Assembly: GCA_016648135.1 (NCBI GenBank)
Contig: JADDOH010002276.1
Span: forward strand, 112,856-176,855
From: Agrypnia vestita
Taxonomy: Eukaryota; Arthropoda; Insecta; Trichoptera; Phryganeidae
Length of the DNA: 64,000 bases
Direction: 5' to 3'
Under the pieces are notes generated by a model that was given only the letters and a program-made list of their open reading frames with translations, had not been told where the DNA came from and did no database searches. The translations under genes were made by a program, and so were the position numbers. Shown here piece after piece: positions 46,336-57,584 of the stretch. Each line of letters opens with the position of its first letter. The stretch's first letter is position 1.

Positions 46336-46929
46336 CCCGAAGGGTAAACATTTTTGGGATGTATAACATATCTCGATTTGCGACGACTCGAGATGCGTTG
46401 TTTCGATTTGCATTGCATTAAAAATGAACGACTGAAATCCCCATAGTCTCAGGATAACAACATCGTCATGATAGTCTATGATAAAATTGACTATTTATTT
46501 ATATAGGCATAAAGTTTCTATGAGATATGTCAACTCAAATATCATCACGTTCAAATTAACGAAATGTAAGTTTTATTTTTTATGGTTATGATACTATTGT
46601 TAAGATTAGCAAACGTGACAGGTCACTTTTTCGTATTTTACAATGCTATCTATATACACTGTGTTAAAAGTTAAAACATCAAATCACACAAATAATTATA
46701 ATGGAATTTATCTCCAATAGCTTAGAAGAAGTTTGAGAAGAAATAATCGATCATAATTTAGCGTATGCAATTATGTTTGTTGATAGACAAAGCCGTGGAA
46801 ATTTTAATCAACCATGATAATGATGTAAATCGAAACAGATGTGTTGTGAATGCTAAATATGTCCGGTGTCATAAAAATTTTATACGCATAAACGGAATGC
46901 AAGACATCCAACGTAAGACAATTTTTTAA

Positions 46930-47290
46930 ATATTAATGGCATAAAATTTTCTTTCCAATAAAGCCAATGCCAATGGCCACCATTGTATTTAAAGTATGTA
47001 CTGTATCTCTAAAAAACACCCTATACAAAGGCAGAGGCGGGCAAAGATCCACGCAGATCGCCATAATTATTCCTTTTGGAGCAATGTATGATGATAATTT
47101 GAGGCGCAGGGTGAGGCCTAGTCTTTCGCTTAGCGAAATGGCTACCCTCATAGGCGTATCTTTCTTGTTTATTAGTGGTGTAACCATGTCCGATAGCTGA
47201 TTGCATACCTCGATTAATCCCCAAGAAATTGCGGTAATCTGCTGACTCCTCACTGAGTTCTCGAAGCATATTAACATGACCATGACCAGC
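46930..47290 (-). pseudogene. PIF/Harbinger transposase relic
   Basis: The minus strand carries ELSEESADYRNFLGI in one frame and QLSDMVTPLINKKDTPMRVA then ISLSERLGLTLR in another. These correspond to the D-F-x-NFLR...ITKKDT...ERLALTLR segment of Harbinger transposases, broken by a frameshift. There are no terminal repeats that I can find. It differs from the 45198 copy, so it comes from another family. Confidence 0.7.
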
Positions 47291-47299
47291 ATGTTGGCA

Positions 47300-49100
47300 T
47301 TTGCCTGTTTAAAAAATTATATGCCCGACTATCCTTCTCTAATCCACTTTATTTTTGCGGTGTTTACATTTTTTGTACCACCCTGTAATCACTCGTTGAA
47401 TGATTGCATCCTACGTAAATGTAGGTGAGCAGTGATATGTCGTTTTTATATTAAAGCGCCCGGCAATAGTTAAAAGTGAATCAAATTACAAAACATAGAT
47501 AAGAGATGCGTTGAGATGCAAAATTGAGATGCTAATATTAAGTGGCGGCAACTGACGTATATTTCATTTAACGTTCAATGTTAACAAAGAAAAAATTATA
47601 CAAAATTCCACAACAAAGTACAGTGACAATTTTCACTGTTTCTCTGTCTAGTTTAGATACATTTGAGAATTATATTGAGACATCACAACGTAAAACTCAT
47701 TTGCTAAATATTTATAAAATCCTCACATGAAAGCAAAGCTGTAAAAGTTTTCATGATGACTTAGAAGTAGATATGCGTGACGAATCTATTTATGGTAGAA
47801 TATAGAATAAACAAATTAGAAAATAATTTAAAATCGATCTATACTTACGATTAAAAGGATGGCTAGGAAATGTGGACGACCGCCTCCTTAACCATTTCCT
47901 GACGTAATCTCCTTTCCATCTTCAGTTTATGCTTGAAAGCTGCACATAAGGCAACCAGTACCTATACCCAGAACTTTTAATTTTTTCATAATCCATATAA
48001 GTTACTGTAATGATAGTTCAACTTTTTGTGAAAAATAAGCCAGAAATATTGAAAAAAAAAATGAAAACTTTGATATTGCATATTTTCATAACTATTGATA
48101 TTAGGTCATGGTTGCTCGAACATGTTAGACTCACATCATAGGCAGTAATCTACCGGTCAAGTTTCTGCTGCTAGCTCTGGTACACCCATTTTGTTGATAT
48201 AGCTTTGTGTTGCACATTGGTATTTTGAAATTATTTAAAAATCATAAGGACGTGCTTGTTACAAGTTTTGCATAAATATTTTCTTTAATTATTTGTATAA
48301 TAGAATTTTTTTGTAAATATGTACTTTCTAATTACGGAACCGGAAATTTCGTGGAGAGTGTTTGTGTTGAGAGTGTTGATTGAGTTTTACAATTAAAAGT
48401 GATACATTTTCATTTCATACATTTTTCTTTAAATCGATTGCATGAATTATCCCTTTAAAAATATAATTCATACGAAAGAAGAAATGTGGAAAAATAAAGA
48501 TATTCGGATTGCGAGAACAAAAAACTGAAAAAACCTTTTATCTCATAATGCATATTTTGGAAAGCTGATACGAAAGGTGTAGGTAGGTAGTCTTGCACTC
48601 GCGTAGATTAAAAATATAATCCTAATAATAATAATAATATCGTTGTCTGTCAGTCCGTAAAGTCCGTAACGCGTTGTAACTACGCTGGAATTACAACTTT
48701 AGATAATTAGAGTGTGACACGCAAACACGCAAGGGTCGCCCACCAAATTATACGGTCCACACATTTTTATATAATTATTATTTTATTATATTTAGTTTTA
48801 GGTTTAAGCTATTTGAGTGAATTCAAACAAGTAAATAAAAAAATTAAGACATGCTTTTATACGCTTTCTGTACATACAAACATACAATTTTTTAACACAC
48901 ACATGCAGTATTATAATAAATAAATAAATATTAAAAACACGTTGTTTTAAAGTTTAAAACAAATTTTCAAACGGCATGTTCTTCAGTTGTTTCTGCGGCT
49001 CTTGTTTGTGAGTGACATGATTATTAATTTTAACTGAAATAACGACCAACTCATATCGAAAATGATTTACCTAATAATGGTCAATAATGTATACGCAAAT
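47300..49100. other. Intergenic, AT-rich, unassigned
   Basis: No gene is recognised. It contains a copy of dispersed repeat X at about 48000-48180 and an AAT microsatellite near 48622-48640. The rest shows nothing that I can assign. Confidence 0.5.
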
Positions 49101-49133
49101 TTACTTTTTCTGCAAACCGGATGAGACAGAAAG

Positions 49134-49965
49134 GCTAAAAATAAAAATTGCAAAATGCGTCGAGGAAATAGGCGAGTGAATGGCACGAAATAGACTCACC
49201 TTAAATCCATCAAAAACAGAACTGCTATGGGCGGCAACACTTAGAAGACAACACCTAATCCAGGAATCAATGTCTTTGAATGCAAAATCTGCAGTCAGGT
49301 TGTTGGGTGTACACATCGATTCAGATCTCTCCATGAATACACACATCAGCAAAACTGTGCATGTTTTTATCAACTGAGACAGACTAAAAGTATTCGCAGA
49401 CATCTTCCCTCTGAGGCAGCCCGTCTACTCATTAATGCATTATTTGTTGTATCATCACGTGTGGACTACTGCAATGGTATCTACGCTGGCCTACCGATGT
49501 TTCAACTCGATAGACTACAATCTATTCTAAACGCTGCAGCACAGATAATAATATATGGAATGTCAAAATTCTCGCACATAACATCCCTTCTGCGAGAATT
49601 GCACTGGCTTCGTTTTCCTGAGAGAGTAGAGTTCAAACTGTGTTGGTTGATGTACAAGGCAACTCATAACATGGCGCCTCTGTATCTTCAGGAGCTCTTT
49701 ATTCCAGACAACATAAATGAAAGACGTCAAACACTCAGGCCAGCGTCTACTTCAGCGTTAGGAAGGGTTGTGGAACCGGTAAGTCAGTTCCAGAAAACTA
49801 GGTTCAGCGAACGGGCCATTGCTCTAGCGGACCACAAAGCGTGGAACTCTTTGCCCTCCCTGATAACAAACACGGATTCAGAGACTTTATTTAAGAAAAG
49901 ACTTAAAACGCACCTGTTTACAAAATCTTTCCCAGAAAAAACAAATGGTTTCCATTCATTAATTT
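49134..49965 (+). mobile_element. CR1/L2-like non-LTR retrotransposon, RT C-terminal part
   Basis: Reads KIAKCVEEIGE, stop, MARNRLTLNPSKTELLWAAT, then RLLGVHIDSDLSMNTHIS. After a stop and a frameshift it continues VDYCNGIYAGLPMFQLDRLQ, ILNAAAQIIIYG, LLRELHWLRFPERVEFKLCW and LKTHLFTKSF. This is the end of the reverse transcriptase and its C-terminal extension in CR1/L2/Rex1-type elements. The 5' two thirds are missing and the remainder is broken. Confidence 0.88.
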
Positions 49966-50909
49966 TCAGGTTCAACATCTTGCAATTATATCTCGTGATT
50001 TTTCATGGGTGTATTGTACGGCTAGTTGGTACCTATGCAGTTTAAAATATTTGAAACGCACAAAGTAACATTTTTTCCAGCAGAAAAAATATTTCATTTT
50101 TTCGCTAAGGTATATATTTCTATCTCTTTTTTGCAAGCCGCGCTAGCACATACATTCTCAGAAAACATCGTACTGCATAGGTATTTGCTGGTGTTTCGCG
50201 ATGATGACCGCACAGTGGGAAGCATCGCTAAACGGTATGAAAAAAACCCATTAAATAATACACAATTTGAACAAATCGATAAAAACAAATAAATTCGTAA
50301 GAAAAGCTGCATGCGAGACCTATCTGCTACTACTACACCTTATAAAAAATGATTTTTAAACTTGTTTTAATAGGGGAAAAATAAAATATAACAGTCTAGA
50401 TATCACTTTTACAGTAACTTTTTAGAGTAACTGTAGGCATTTAACTTACGCCTAAAAACAAAATTGAGGCAGTTAGAATAATGAAAGGTATTAAAAATAT
50501 AGCTAGTTTTTAAAGACAAATTTATTTTTAAATCATTTAGTCACCCACAAAATTTTATAATATTTACATGCTTACCCCCACCAAAGATTAAAATTTTCAT
50601 AAATCGAAATTGTAAATTTAAACATGTCCCATTACATCACATTACTCATCACATTACTCCTTAATAAATCGAATCGTTAAAATTATTTACTCCCATCGGG
50701 AAGACCACCGAAAGACCGAAGATAGCTGGACCTCGTCTCAGGAGGCGTAGTTTTCTATATCACAGATCGACAGATCTTCTAAAAGAATGAAGAAGAAAAT
50801 GATTTACCTAACTACGTAATACTAGAGAGATTATCATAATTTGTTTTTTTCAGCGTGTAAATATGAAAGATTTGATCGTTGTCAATTATATTGCATTAAA
50901 CATGGATTA

Positions 50910-51118
50910 TAATAAGTGATCGTCAAAACGGTATTTTAATCGGTTATTTTCGGTATTTGGGATTTGTATCTGATTGTACCGATGATTAGTAACCAAGATA
51001 CAACTATTGTCTAGTGGCACAGGTTTCTCGTCAAATTGCGAAAAATTAGTTCCCAATCATTGATGCAATCAGATACAAATCTCAAAAAACGGTTAAAATG
51101 CCGTCACTTATTATATTA
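50910..51118. mobile_element. Small inverted-repeat element (about 209 bp)
   Basis: ATAATAAGTGATCGTCAAAACGG at left and its inverse (CCGTCACTTATTAT) at right extend into TTTGTATCTGATTG inner arms. Part of its interior (AGATACAACTATTGTCTAGT) recurs near 15205-15225. A TATTA microsatellite follows at 51107-51135. Confidence 0.6.
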
Positions 51119-51344
51119 TATTATATTATATTAAATTATACCTATCTAAGACTTGCAATTTTTATACCTCTTTACAGTTTACTTACTTTTTACTTTTAGT
51201 TATCGTCTTTCTTTTTAGTTTTTATAGTTTTAGTTATTTTTTCTTTCTTTATATTTATATAGAAGTTATACTTCTTTAGGCGAGTTAAGAATGAAATTTT
51301 AGTATGCAACGATGTGTGCGCGTCATGCAACGGAATAATTTCTC

Positions 51345-51745
51345 GCCATGAAGTCACCAATTAAAAACGAAGATGGCTGTTTTCCGAGTGATATTTAACC
51401 AATAGCAATTCTTATAAATGACATCGAGTTGTTTGAAAATGATGTTGTGAAAATTGCATAAGCTCAGGGCGCAGTGATTGTTGCTTCTTTTCTATTTGCT
51501 GATGTACTTTTCATAATATAATTGTGATCAAAATCATAATATGTTTTTATGGTGATTGAATTATGAGCTTTCTATTTCATCTTCTCTTTTTTATACAGGT
51601 AAAATGCAATTCGGTACGTGGGTACTATACTTAATGTGTATTTTAGATTTTTTAATTTTCATTGATGTAATTTCTGGTTTGCGTTGCCTATACCTTCAGT
51701 TGGATCAAAGATGGATAGATTGTGCAGGTGCATTTTGTTGACCTA
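51345..51745 (+). repeat. Dispersed repeat Y, copy 2
   Basis: The inverse counterpart of 41022-41480. The frame from 51556 (MNYELSISSSLFYTGKM, then WVLYLMCILDFL) parallels the copy at 41022-41273, but the rest diverges and stops differ. Likely a transposon fragment. Confidence 0.5.
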
Positions 51746-51929
51746 TGTTCTAACACATACAACACGACGCGCGGTTTTTTTATGTATGCCATAAAAGCAT
51801 AATTTCCAACGCGCTTTCATAAATACACGCACCCATATTTTAACACTACAACTGGCCTTTTTTAGCACTACAATGTTGTAGTAATTAGTAAATCCAAAAG
51901 TTGTAGTAAAATGCAACACAAAAACAACC

Positions 51930-52013
51930 AGGCTTGAGTAAATCACATAGATGTTTGTGACCTTCGAACCCGTAACCCCTTGAATGAGAAACCAGTGTCT
52001 ATTATCGAGTAAT
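51930..52013 (-). mobile_element. tRNA-derived SINE fragment
   Basis: The minus strand reads GACACTGGTTTCTCATTCAA then the B box GGGTTACGGGTTCGAAGG and CATCTATGTGATTTACTC. It matches the 14580 and 62239 SINE heads. The A-box end is lost. Confidence 0.6.
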
Positions 52014-52140
52014 TATTTTGGATAATGAATGATATAGACAATCATTAATCTGAACGTGTACAAAAAATCAGTTCTTACAAAATTATTAAATGATTATTTG
52101 TGATTATTCTAAAACTAAATCAAACAAATAATGTCCCTCA

Positions 52141-52460
52141 TTATGGATTGCTCAATGAGATCCGAAACGTCGACCAAAAAGTTTGTAAAAACATTGTAAA
52201 ATACCACAGAATTAAGCCAGACGGTTCTGATAGGCCGTGATATATATTTGTACAGTAGAGATAGAATAAAGTAGAACTTCTTATATGGCGACAGTAAGCC
52301 CTACGGATAGTCACAGCAGATTTGTTTCTCAAAGCGCTTATTGTGTATGCTGGACAGATGTCAAGACGATACTTCAGACCTGATAATGGACCCTGCAATG
52401 GGAACCGAAACGTCGGCCAGAATGGTCGCACGGCAGAATATCCCAGAAAACACAAACCAG
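52141..52460 (+). repeat. Repeat with CTGATAA-hairpin-GAAACGTC motifs
   Basis: A full motif lies at 52373-52420: CTGATAA, T, GGACCC-loop-GGGAACC, GAAA, CGTC, GGCCAG. A half motif (GAGATCCGAAACGTCGACC) lies at about 52159-52177. The same hairpin recurs at 56511-56553 (inverse) and 57001-57123, so it marks a repeat family. The fold resembles the hammerhead-like motifs at 9817 and 25632 but with different stems. Confidence 0.5.
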
Positions 52461-52859
52461 AAGAAAAAGGTAATATAAACCATACATATGTATAATGATA
52501 TATTACCTTTTTTGCAATTGCAAAAAGGATGAGAGGGTCAAAAATATTATTGAAACGAAAAATTTCCGAGATAAAAATCGTATTACTTCTATAATAAAGA
52601 TTTTGATCTCACAAATGTTTTTTTTTTCAATTTGCTTGTTACACTTGTGAGTATGAATGTAATGTGTTTATGCCTACTGGAACATTGATCCATTCATATG
52701 TGCTATATATATGTTGGTATATTTATCATATATATCATACATTCATATACCATATCATACGTACCAAGTATAAAAAATCATATAAACATTTCAACATGTG
52801 CATTATTCTATTATCTAGAGTGAAATTTCATTTCCTTTACACGTTTTCTAAATAATTTA

Positions 52860-53046
52860 TATTCTGACTATTTTTGTAACGAACCCACTGTGCGAGTCGC
52901 TCGCAAGGGATGAAGAACGTACTATTCGAGCGAATTTTAAACTTCGACCACCAGTTTGCCCTGAGTCATCTCCGAGTGCGCGCGCGCGTCGCTCGCCGCC
53001 GCGGCTAACTTTTTAAAAGAAACTTTTAAATACTTTTTATAGCGAG
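52860..53046 (+). promoter_or_regulatory. CG-rich promoter/leader region of the RBM46-like gene
   Basis: A short CG-rich block (GCGCGCGCGTCGCTCGCCGC near 52979-52998) in an AT-rich setting, directly upstream of the ATG at 53047. There is no clear TATA box. The stretch TTTTTATAG just before the ATG could also be a splice acceptor, so an untranslated first exon is possible. Confidence 0.45.
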
Positions 53047-53709
53047 ATGAACTCTATTTCACCGCAAGACCGCGTACTCACAGAGTTATTAGAGCTCATC
53101 AGGAAGACGGGCTACGAGATTTGCCAGAAGAATGGCCAGCGCCATTACGGACCTCCGCCGAACTGGGTCGGCCCGGCCCCCAAGGGCTGCGAGGTCTTCG
53201 TGGGCAGGATACCCCGCGACTGCTTCGAGCACGAGCTCGTTCCGGTCTTTAATACGGTCGGGACTATTTACGAGGTCCGTCTCATGATGGACTTCTCTGG
53301 TTTCAACCGCGGTTTCGGGTTCGTTCGGTATACGACCCCGGCTGCGGCCGCCAGAGCCGTGGAAGTCCTGAACCACTTCCACATCCGGCCGGGGTGTCCG
53401 ATCGGCGTATCCAAGTCCATCGACAACACCCGTCTCTTCGTGGGGGGACTGCCGCTAGACGCGACGAGGGAAGAGGTGCTGAATGAGTTCAGCCACATTG
53501 TGCCTGGGATCGTCGACGTGATCATGTACCCCTGTCCGAAAGACAGACGGAACAATCGAGGGTTCGTATTTCTAGAATTCGATTGCCACGACTCCGCAGC
53601 TTTGGCCAGGAGAGCCCTCATCCCCGGGCCGCTGACGTCGTTCGGAGACAAGCTGATGGTGGATTGGGCCGAGCCGGAGCCGACAATCGACGAAAATGTG
53701 ATGAAAAGA
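53047..53709 (+). CDS. RBM46: RBM46-like exon 1 (residues 1-221; RRM1, RRM2)
   Basis: The ATG lies in context GCGAGATGA. The exon is strongly GC-rich compared with its flanks. It contains CEVFVGRIPRD, GFNRGFGFVRY, RLFVGGLPLD and NNRGFVFLEF. It ends AAAAGA before donor GTAAGT, phase 0; the frame would otherwise run into the intron and stop at 53790. Confidence 0.93.
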
Positions 53710-56700
53710 GTAAGTTTATTTCTATTGTGCAACCCCAACACAACTTTTAATGTAGTTGCGCAATTATTAAAATACTCATTAAACATATAAATAATTTGTT
53801 CTCCCTGTTACACTTTGAATCATGTCAGAATCTAATGGAACTTTCATTTCAGGTGAAGGTTCTCTATGTTAGGAATTTAAACCTGAATACGTCGGAAGGC
53901 GCGATCTTGAATTTATTTTCAAATTTTGTGAAAGAAGACTCCATACATCGGGTGAAGAAAATCAACGATTACGCATTTGTCCATTTTTATTCGCGCTCAG
54001 ATGCCGAATTGGCACTCCACGAGGCGCAAAATGTGTATTTAGATGGGTCCCAATTGGAAATAAAGTGGGCAAGACCAGCTGATAAACTGCATGGCAATAT
54101 TAAGTCAGCTAGCAAGAGGGGGTATTCGAAGGGAAAATACAATCCGCACCGCCAGGATATGGATAAACCGCATAATTCGGAGAACAACTATACCAAATAT
54201 TGTAATGAGATCCAGATACCGACCCTGACTCCATCTGCTTCAGAGGTGCTGGAAAATATTTGTAAAAGGTACCACATTTAAATTACTGCCTGGTTCAAGC
54301 CCTGCCGGGTATTTTCTGCATGGGTTCCCATTGTTTGCGCAATATTGTTGAGGCAACCTAGACTCTAAAGGCTACTTGATAAATTTTAACCGCTGTGATA
54401 TCAAATAATGTTATATTGCAACATGCAGATTTTTAGTAGCAATATTTCAATATTTTTTTTTATATATCATCATTGATATATCTCTCCACTGCTGAATATA
54501 GACATCCAAGGATTGCCAACTTCAATCCATCTGTTGACTGCTCTTGATGTCACAGTCAAGCTTGAAAACAGCCAATCATTATTCTAACAGTGCAAGGTCT
54601 CTATATCAAAACCTTCCCAACCTTTCATCACCTCTGAAAAATGTGTCCAGGCCACTAGTAGGGTGAATGTGCTAGTAGTCGACCATTTTACTAAAAATCA
54701 TTGTGAGTTAACTTTTGAAAGGTGATTTAGAAAAACACATATATGTATTAAAGAGCAGTGAATTTATTTTTATTATATTTTTAGCTTTTTAAAATGAGTC
54801 TAACCATAATAATTAAAATATTTTTTTTTTTTGGAAAATTAATGTTTTGCCAGTAGTCTGCATTTAAAAAGCCTGTTGTCGGCCTCTTATACATCAGTAG
54901 TCTCCATCAGATTTTACTACAGGGCCGCCAGACGTCCATCTGAATTTGTGCCATTCAGGCAATTTATACTTTAATCCTTTCAAGCTTTTCGACAAATCGT
55001 CTCAATTTGTTTAAGGTACGTATAAAATACACTATAATCACACACCAAACTAGAAAGAGATTTTTTTTTGATTGGTCATAAGTTAAAGCTGCTTTCATCT
55101 CCATTAATATTCCGATTAAGGTCTTCTAATACATCATCATTGTTTTCTATTAGATGGGTTTCAAGTCCTTCAACCAACTTCTTATATATTCTTGCGTAGT
55201 CTTAGTATGCGCTAAATCAATGCTCTCCGCAACTCTAGCCGGCGCAAGAATAATAAATACCACCTTTTTCCCTGTTTTTCATCTTTGAAAGATGTTTTTT
55301 TTTATTTTTATTTATTCCGCCTTCACAATTCGCTGCATGGTAGTAGGAAATTTTTTTTTTTTTTGAAAAAGTGATTGTTCCCACTTGATGCGATTTTTCC
55401 AATATCCTTCTCTTGATGCTGTCCTTCAGTTTTGACCTAGGAATATCAAATTCCTGAAAATCTGCGAGTATTTTTTTCCCTTCTCTTAATGTGTGAAGGG
55501 GTTTTTGAAGGATATCTTCCATATACTGGTGAAAAACTTGTTTAAGTCACCATTGATAAAAAATAATAATCTTCGCATTTAGTTTATATTAAGATGATCA
55601 AAGGTAAAATTCATTTACCAAAACTGTCCCAAGACGCTGCATGTCCGACCAATGGTAGGTCACTTTTAATATGTCAATCAGTTGTTGGCTCCACACTTGT
55701 AAGTTACAAAAACATTATTGCTGTGGTAACTAGTGGCCGACCACTGGCTCGTAAATAGTAGTGCTATTTTCACTAACATAACCCATAAAATCTTAGTAAT
55801 TTTGATATTATTAAGAGCGTGAGAGATAAAAATATAAAGCAATATACGCCACCAATAGTCGGCCACCTCAGCCGAATACTGGGATTTGTAAAAAGAATTG
55901 TCCTAATAACTGGCCGCACGTGTTTCAACATAAAAATATTAAAAAGTCCGTTTTATCATTTTAACTTGTGAATTTAGTTCACATTTTTGCCGATAAATGC
56001 TATTTATATTTTACAAACAAATTAATTCAACTTCTACTTACAGTTTGAAAATTTTCTTAACAATGTTTCCGAAAAACCAGAATCAAAATTGATAGCCCAC
56101 TATCGCTGCCATTTTTTTTTTGTGTCTACTGAAATGATACCTAAAATTTCTCAGGATGGTGGCTGACTTCTAGCATTCAAAAATATTATTGAATTATATT
56201 GCGAGTGTCATGTTTATTCAAGTTGATGTAATTGGTGGCCGACTACTGGCGGTGGCTCGAGAACTGGCGAAGCTACTCTACTTGAGTATGCAGGTTTTTT
56301 GGGCAATATTGTTATATTGGATTTTTTTAGTGAATTTGTATGTTTGGTATTCGATGTTCCAATAGTAGCTCTTTTGTAAGTATGTTTTATACACATTTTG
56401 TGTTTAATCAATCATATTTAGGAATGTACGACTATTTTCCTGGGTGCCAATTATATAAACATTTTTAATTAATGGAGAATTAGAATACACTATTCCTTTC
56501 ACATCTCTCTGGCCGATGTTTCGGATCCCATTGCAGGGTCCGTCATCGGCCCTGATTTCATCATTGTTTTTCAGAACTATTACACTTTCTTCAATGCTTT
56601 GATGATTTTGTATTTGTATTTATTTATTAATGATAACAGTACCCTCTCACTAGGACAATCCTGTGTCGAGGTGGGTACAATATAGAACACAACAACATTG

Positions 56701-57443
56701 TTTAAAACTTACACTTTATTCTTACTTTACTCATTTCCAGATTCAATTGGAGCCCTCCCATTTATAAAAATCAAGAATTTTATATAAATGGAGCGTGCGT
56801 CTATTCAGGATGGGTTTACTTGCAGTATGTTACTCTCCCATACAATCAGACAGGTTTTTCTCTGGGACCCTTTGTCACGGAGAAATGGTGTCACACCCAA
56901 CTGGACGTGAAGGAGACGGTTGCCAAAATGGCCATCAATTATATATTGGTGAGTTTAGGAAAAATTTTTAGATCAAAAATGTTCTCAGGTTTTTACTGCC
57001 CTTCAGTATGTGTATGTGTGACCTCTCTGGCCGACGTTTCAGATCCCATGTACATGAGCCCTGATAGTGGACCCTGCAATGGGATCTGAAACGTCGGCCA
57101 GAGAGGTCACACATACACTGAAGAATATCCTAGAAAAGTACACACAGAAATTTTTTAGATCGCTGCCCTATTATATTTTTGTACACAAAACACAATTATG
57201 TATTTGACCAAGCGCAAAATGGATAACACGAATGACATTGGATAAAATACTGAGGTCTATGTAAATTATAAAAAAATGTTTCACAAATTGCCATACAATT
57301 TAAAATTGCCATTCCGCTTAAGGGGGTTACACCTTGAGGTATCAAAAATAATTCAAATTTAAAAAAAATTGATAACCATTACACATCCAAATTTGTTTCA
57401 TCATCTTTGTTTACAGCTTACTTTGGCTAATATTTTTCATTAA
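53047..57443 (+). CDS. RBM46: RBM46/A1CF-like RNA-binding protein, 4 exons
   Basis: Exons 53047-53709, 53853-54268, 56741-56948 and (less certain) 57417-57443 give 437 aa. Residues 13-40 (LELIRKTGYEICQKNGQRHY) are the N-terminal domain typical of hnRNP R/Q, A1CF, RBM46 and RBM47. RRM1 is about 49-123 (RNP1 RGFGFVRY), RRM2 about 129-207 (RNP1 RGFVFLEF) and RRM3 about 223-295 (RNP1 DYAFVHFY). Exon 3 aligns with the DSRM-like C-terminus of RBM46/A1CF, beginning FNWSPPIYK where RBM46 has NNWAPP. In animals RBM46 acts in germ cells on target mRNAs, and its fly relative is tumorous testis; a germline role here is inference. RBM47 or A1CF orthology cannot be excluded by eye. Introns 2 and 3 hold transposon sequence. 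Confidence 0.88.
53853..54268 (+). CDS. RBM46: RBM46-like exon 2 (residues 222-360; RRM3)
   Basis: The acceptor TTTCATTTCAG precedes GTGAAG. It reads VKVLYVRNLNLNTSEGAI and INDYAFVHFYSRSDAELAL, then a basic linker (SASKRGYSKGKYNPHRQ), and ends ENICK plus AG before donor GTACCA. The 143-nt intron 1 is the shortest in the gene. Confidence 0.93.
54653..56284. mobile_element. DNA transposon in RBM46-like intron 2 (about 1.6 kb)
   Basis: Copies of a GGCCGACTACTGGC-like motif cluster at both ends (about 54676, 54850, 54880, 55736, 55858, 55906, 56232) in both orientations. The ends read AGTAGGGTGAATG and, inverted, AGTAGAGTAGC. The minus strand at 55235-55522 reads MEDILQKPLHTLREGKKI, then ADFQEFDIPRSKLKDSIKRR, a Pipsqueak-type helix-turn-helix like those of pogo-related transposases. 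There is no complete gene. Confidence 0.6.
55235..55522 (-). pseudogene. Helix-turn-helix (psq-like) transposase fragment
   Basis: A 95-codon frame. FDIPRSKLKDSI is the recognition helix pattern of psq/CENP-B-type HTH domains (family consensus around IPRSTLRDRI). The downstream HAANCEGGINKNKKKHLSK is not conserved to my eye. It lies within the intron 2 transposon, which explains it. Confidence 0.55.
56500..56560 (-). repeat. CTGA-hairpin-GAAAC motif, inverse copy
   Basis: The minus strand reads GCCGATGAC, GGACCC-loop-GGGATCC, GAAACATCGGCC, then AGAGAGA. It is closely related to the motifs at 52373 and 57001. The core has CCGATGA instead of CTGATGA. It lies in RBM46-like intron 2, upstream of exon 3. 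Confidence 0.5.
56741..56948 (+). CDS. RBM46: RBM46-like exon 3 (DSRM-like C-terminus)
   Basis: The acceptor TCATTTCCAG precedes ATTCAATTGG. With the AG from exon 2 it reads RFNWSPPIYKNQEFYINGAC, TLPYNQTGFSLGPFVTEKW and VKETVAKMAINYIL. The spacing and final helix match the dsRNA-binding-like domain of A1CF and RBM46. The donor GTGAGT is at consensus, phase 0. Confidence 0.88.
57001..57123. repeat. Near-perfect 44-bp palindrome with CTGATAG-hairpin-GAAACGTC motif
   Basis: Bases 57001-57048 and 57080-57123 are inverse copies apart from four extra bases (CTTCAGT, GTATGTGTGACCTCTCTGG, CCGACGTTTCAGATCCCA). The 31-bp loop contains CTGATAGTGGACCCTGCA. It begins 52 bp after the exon 3 donor of the RBM46-like gene, so the pre-mRNA would carry a very stable hairpin there. 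Confidence 0.8.
57417..57443 (+). CDS. RBM46: RBM46-like putative terminal exon (8 residues)
   Basis: A pyrimidine-rich tract followed by TTTACAG (ending 57416) gives LTLANIFH and TAA in the phase required by exon 3. No other acceptor in phase with a reasonable ending was seen nearby. A 27-nt coding tail is short, so this is a suggestion; reading through the exon 3 donor adds unrelated residues from a repeat. Confidence 0.45.
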   Translation, partial: LTLANIFH

Positions 57444-57584
57444 CAGTTAAAAAATTTCAAAATGGTGGAGTTATGTGCTGTCCCGCAAAGGTCCTCCTCC
57501 GTGATGCGCACAGCTAATGGAGATAATCATGTTGCACACGAGTGAAATGAAAATGTTAATTATATTCTTGTTAACACCCTGTTC

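Noticed and set aside
49784..49978. Minus-strand frame antisense to the CR1-like fragment
   Set aside because: Shadow of the reverse-transcriptase reading on the plus strand.
53268..53786. 172-codon minus-strand frame
   Set aside because: Antisense shadow of RBM46-like exon 1, which has three lines of domain evidence.
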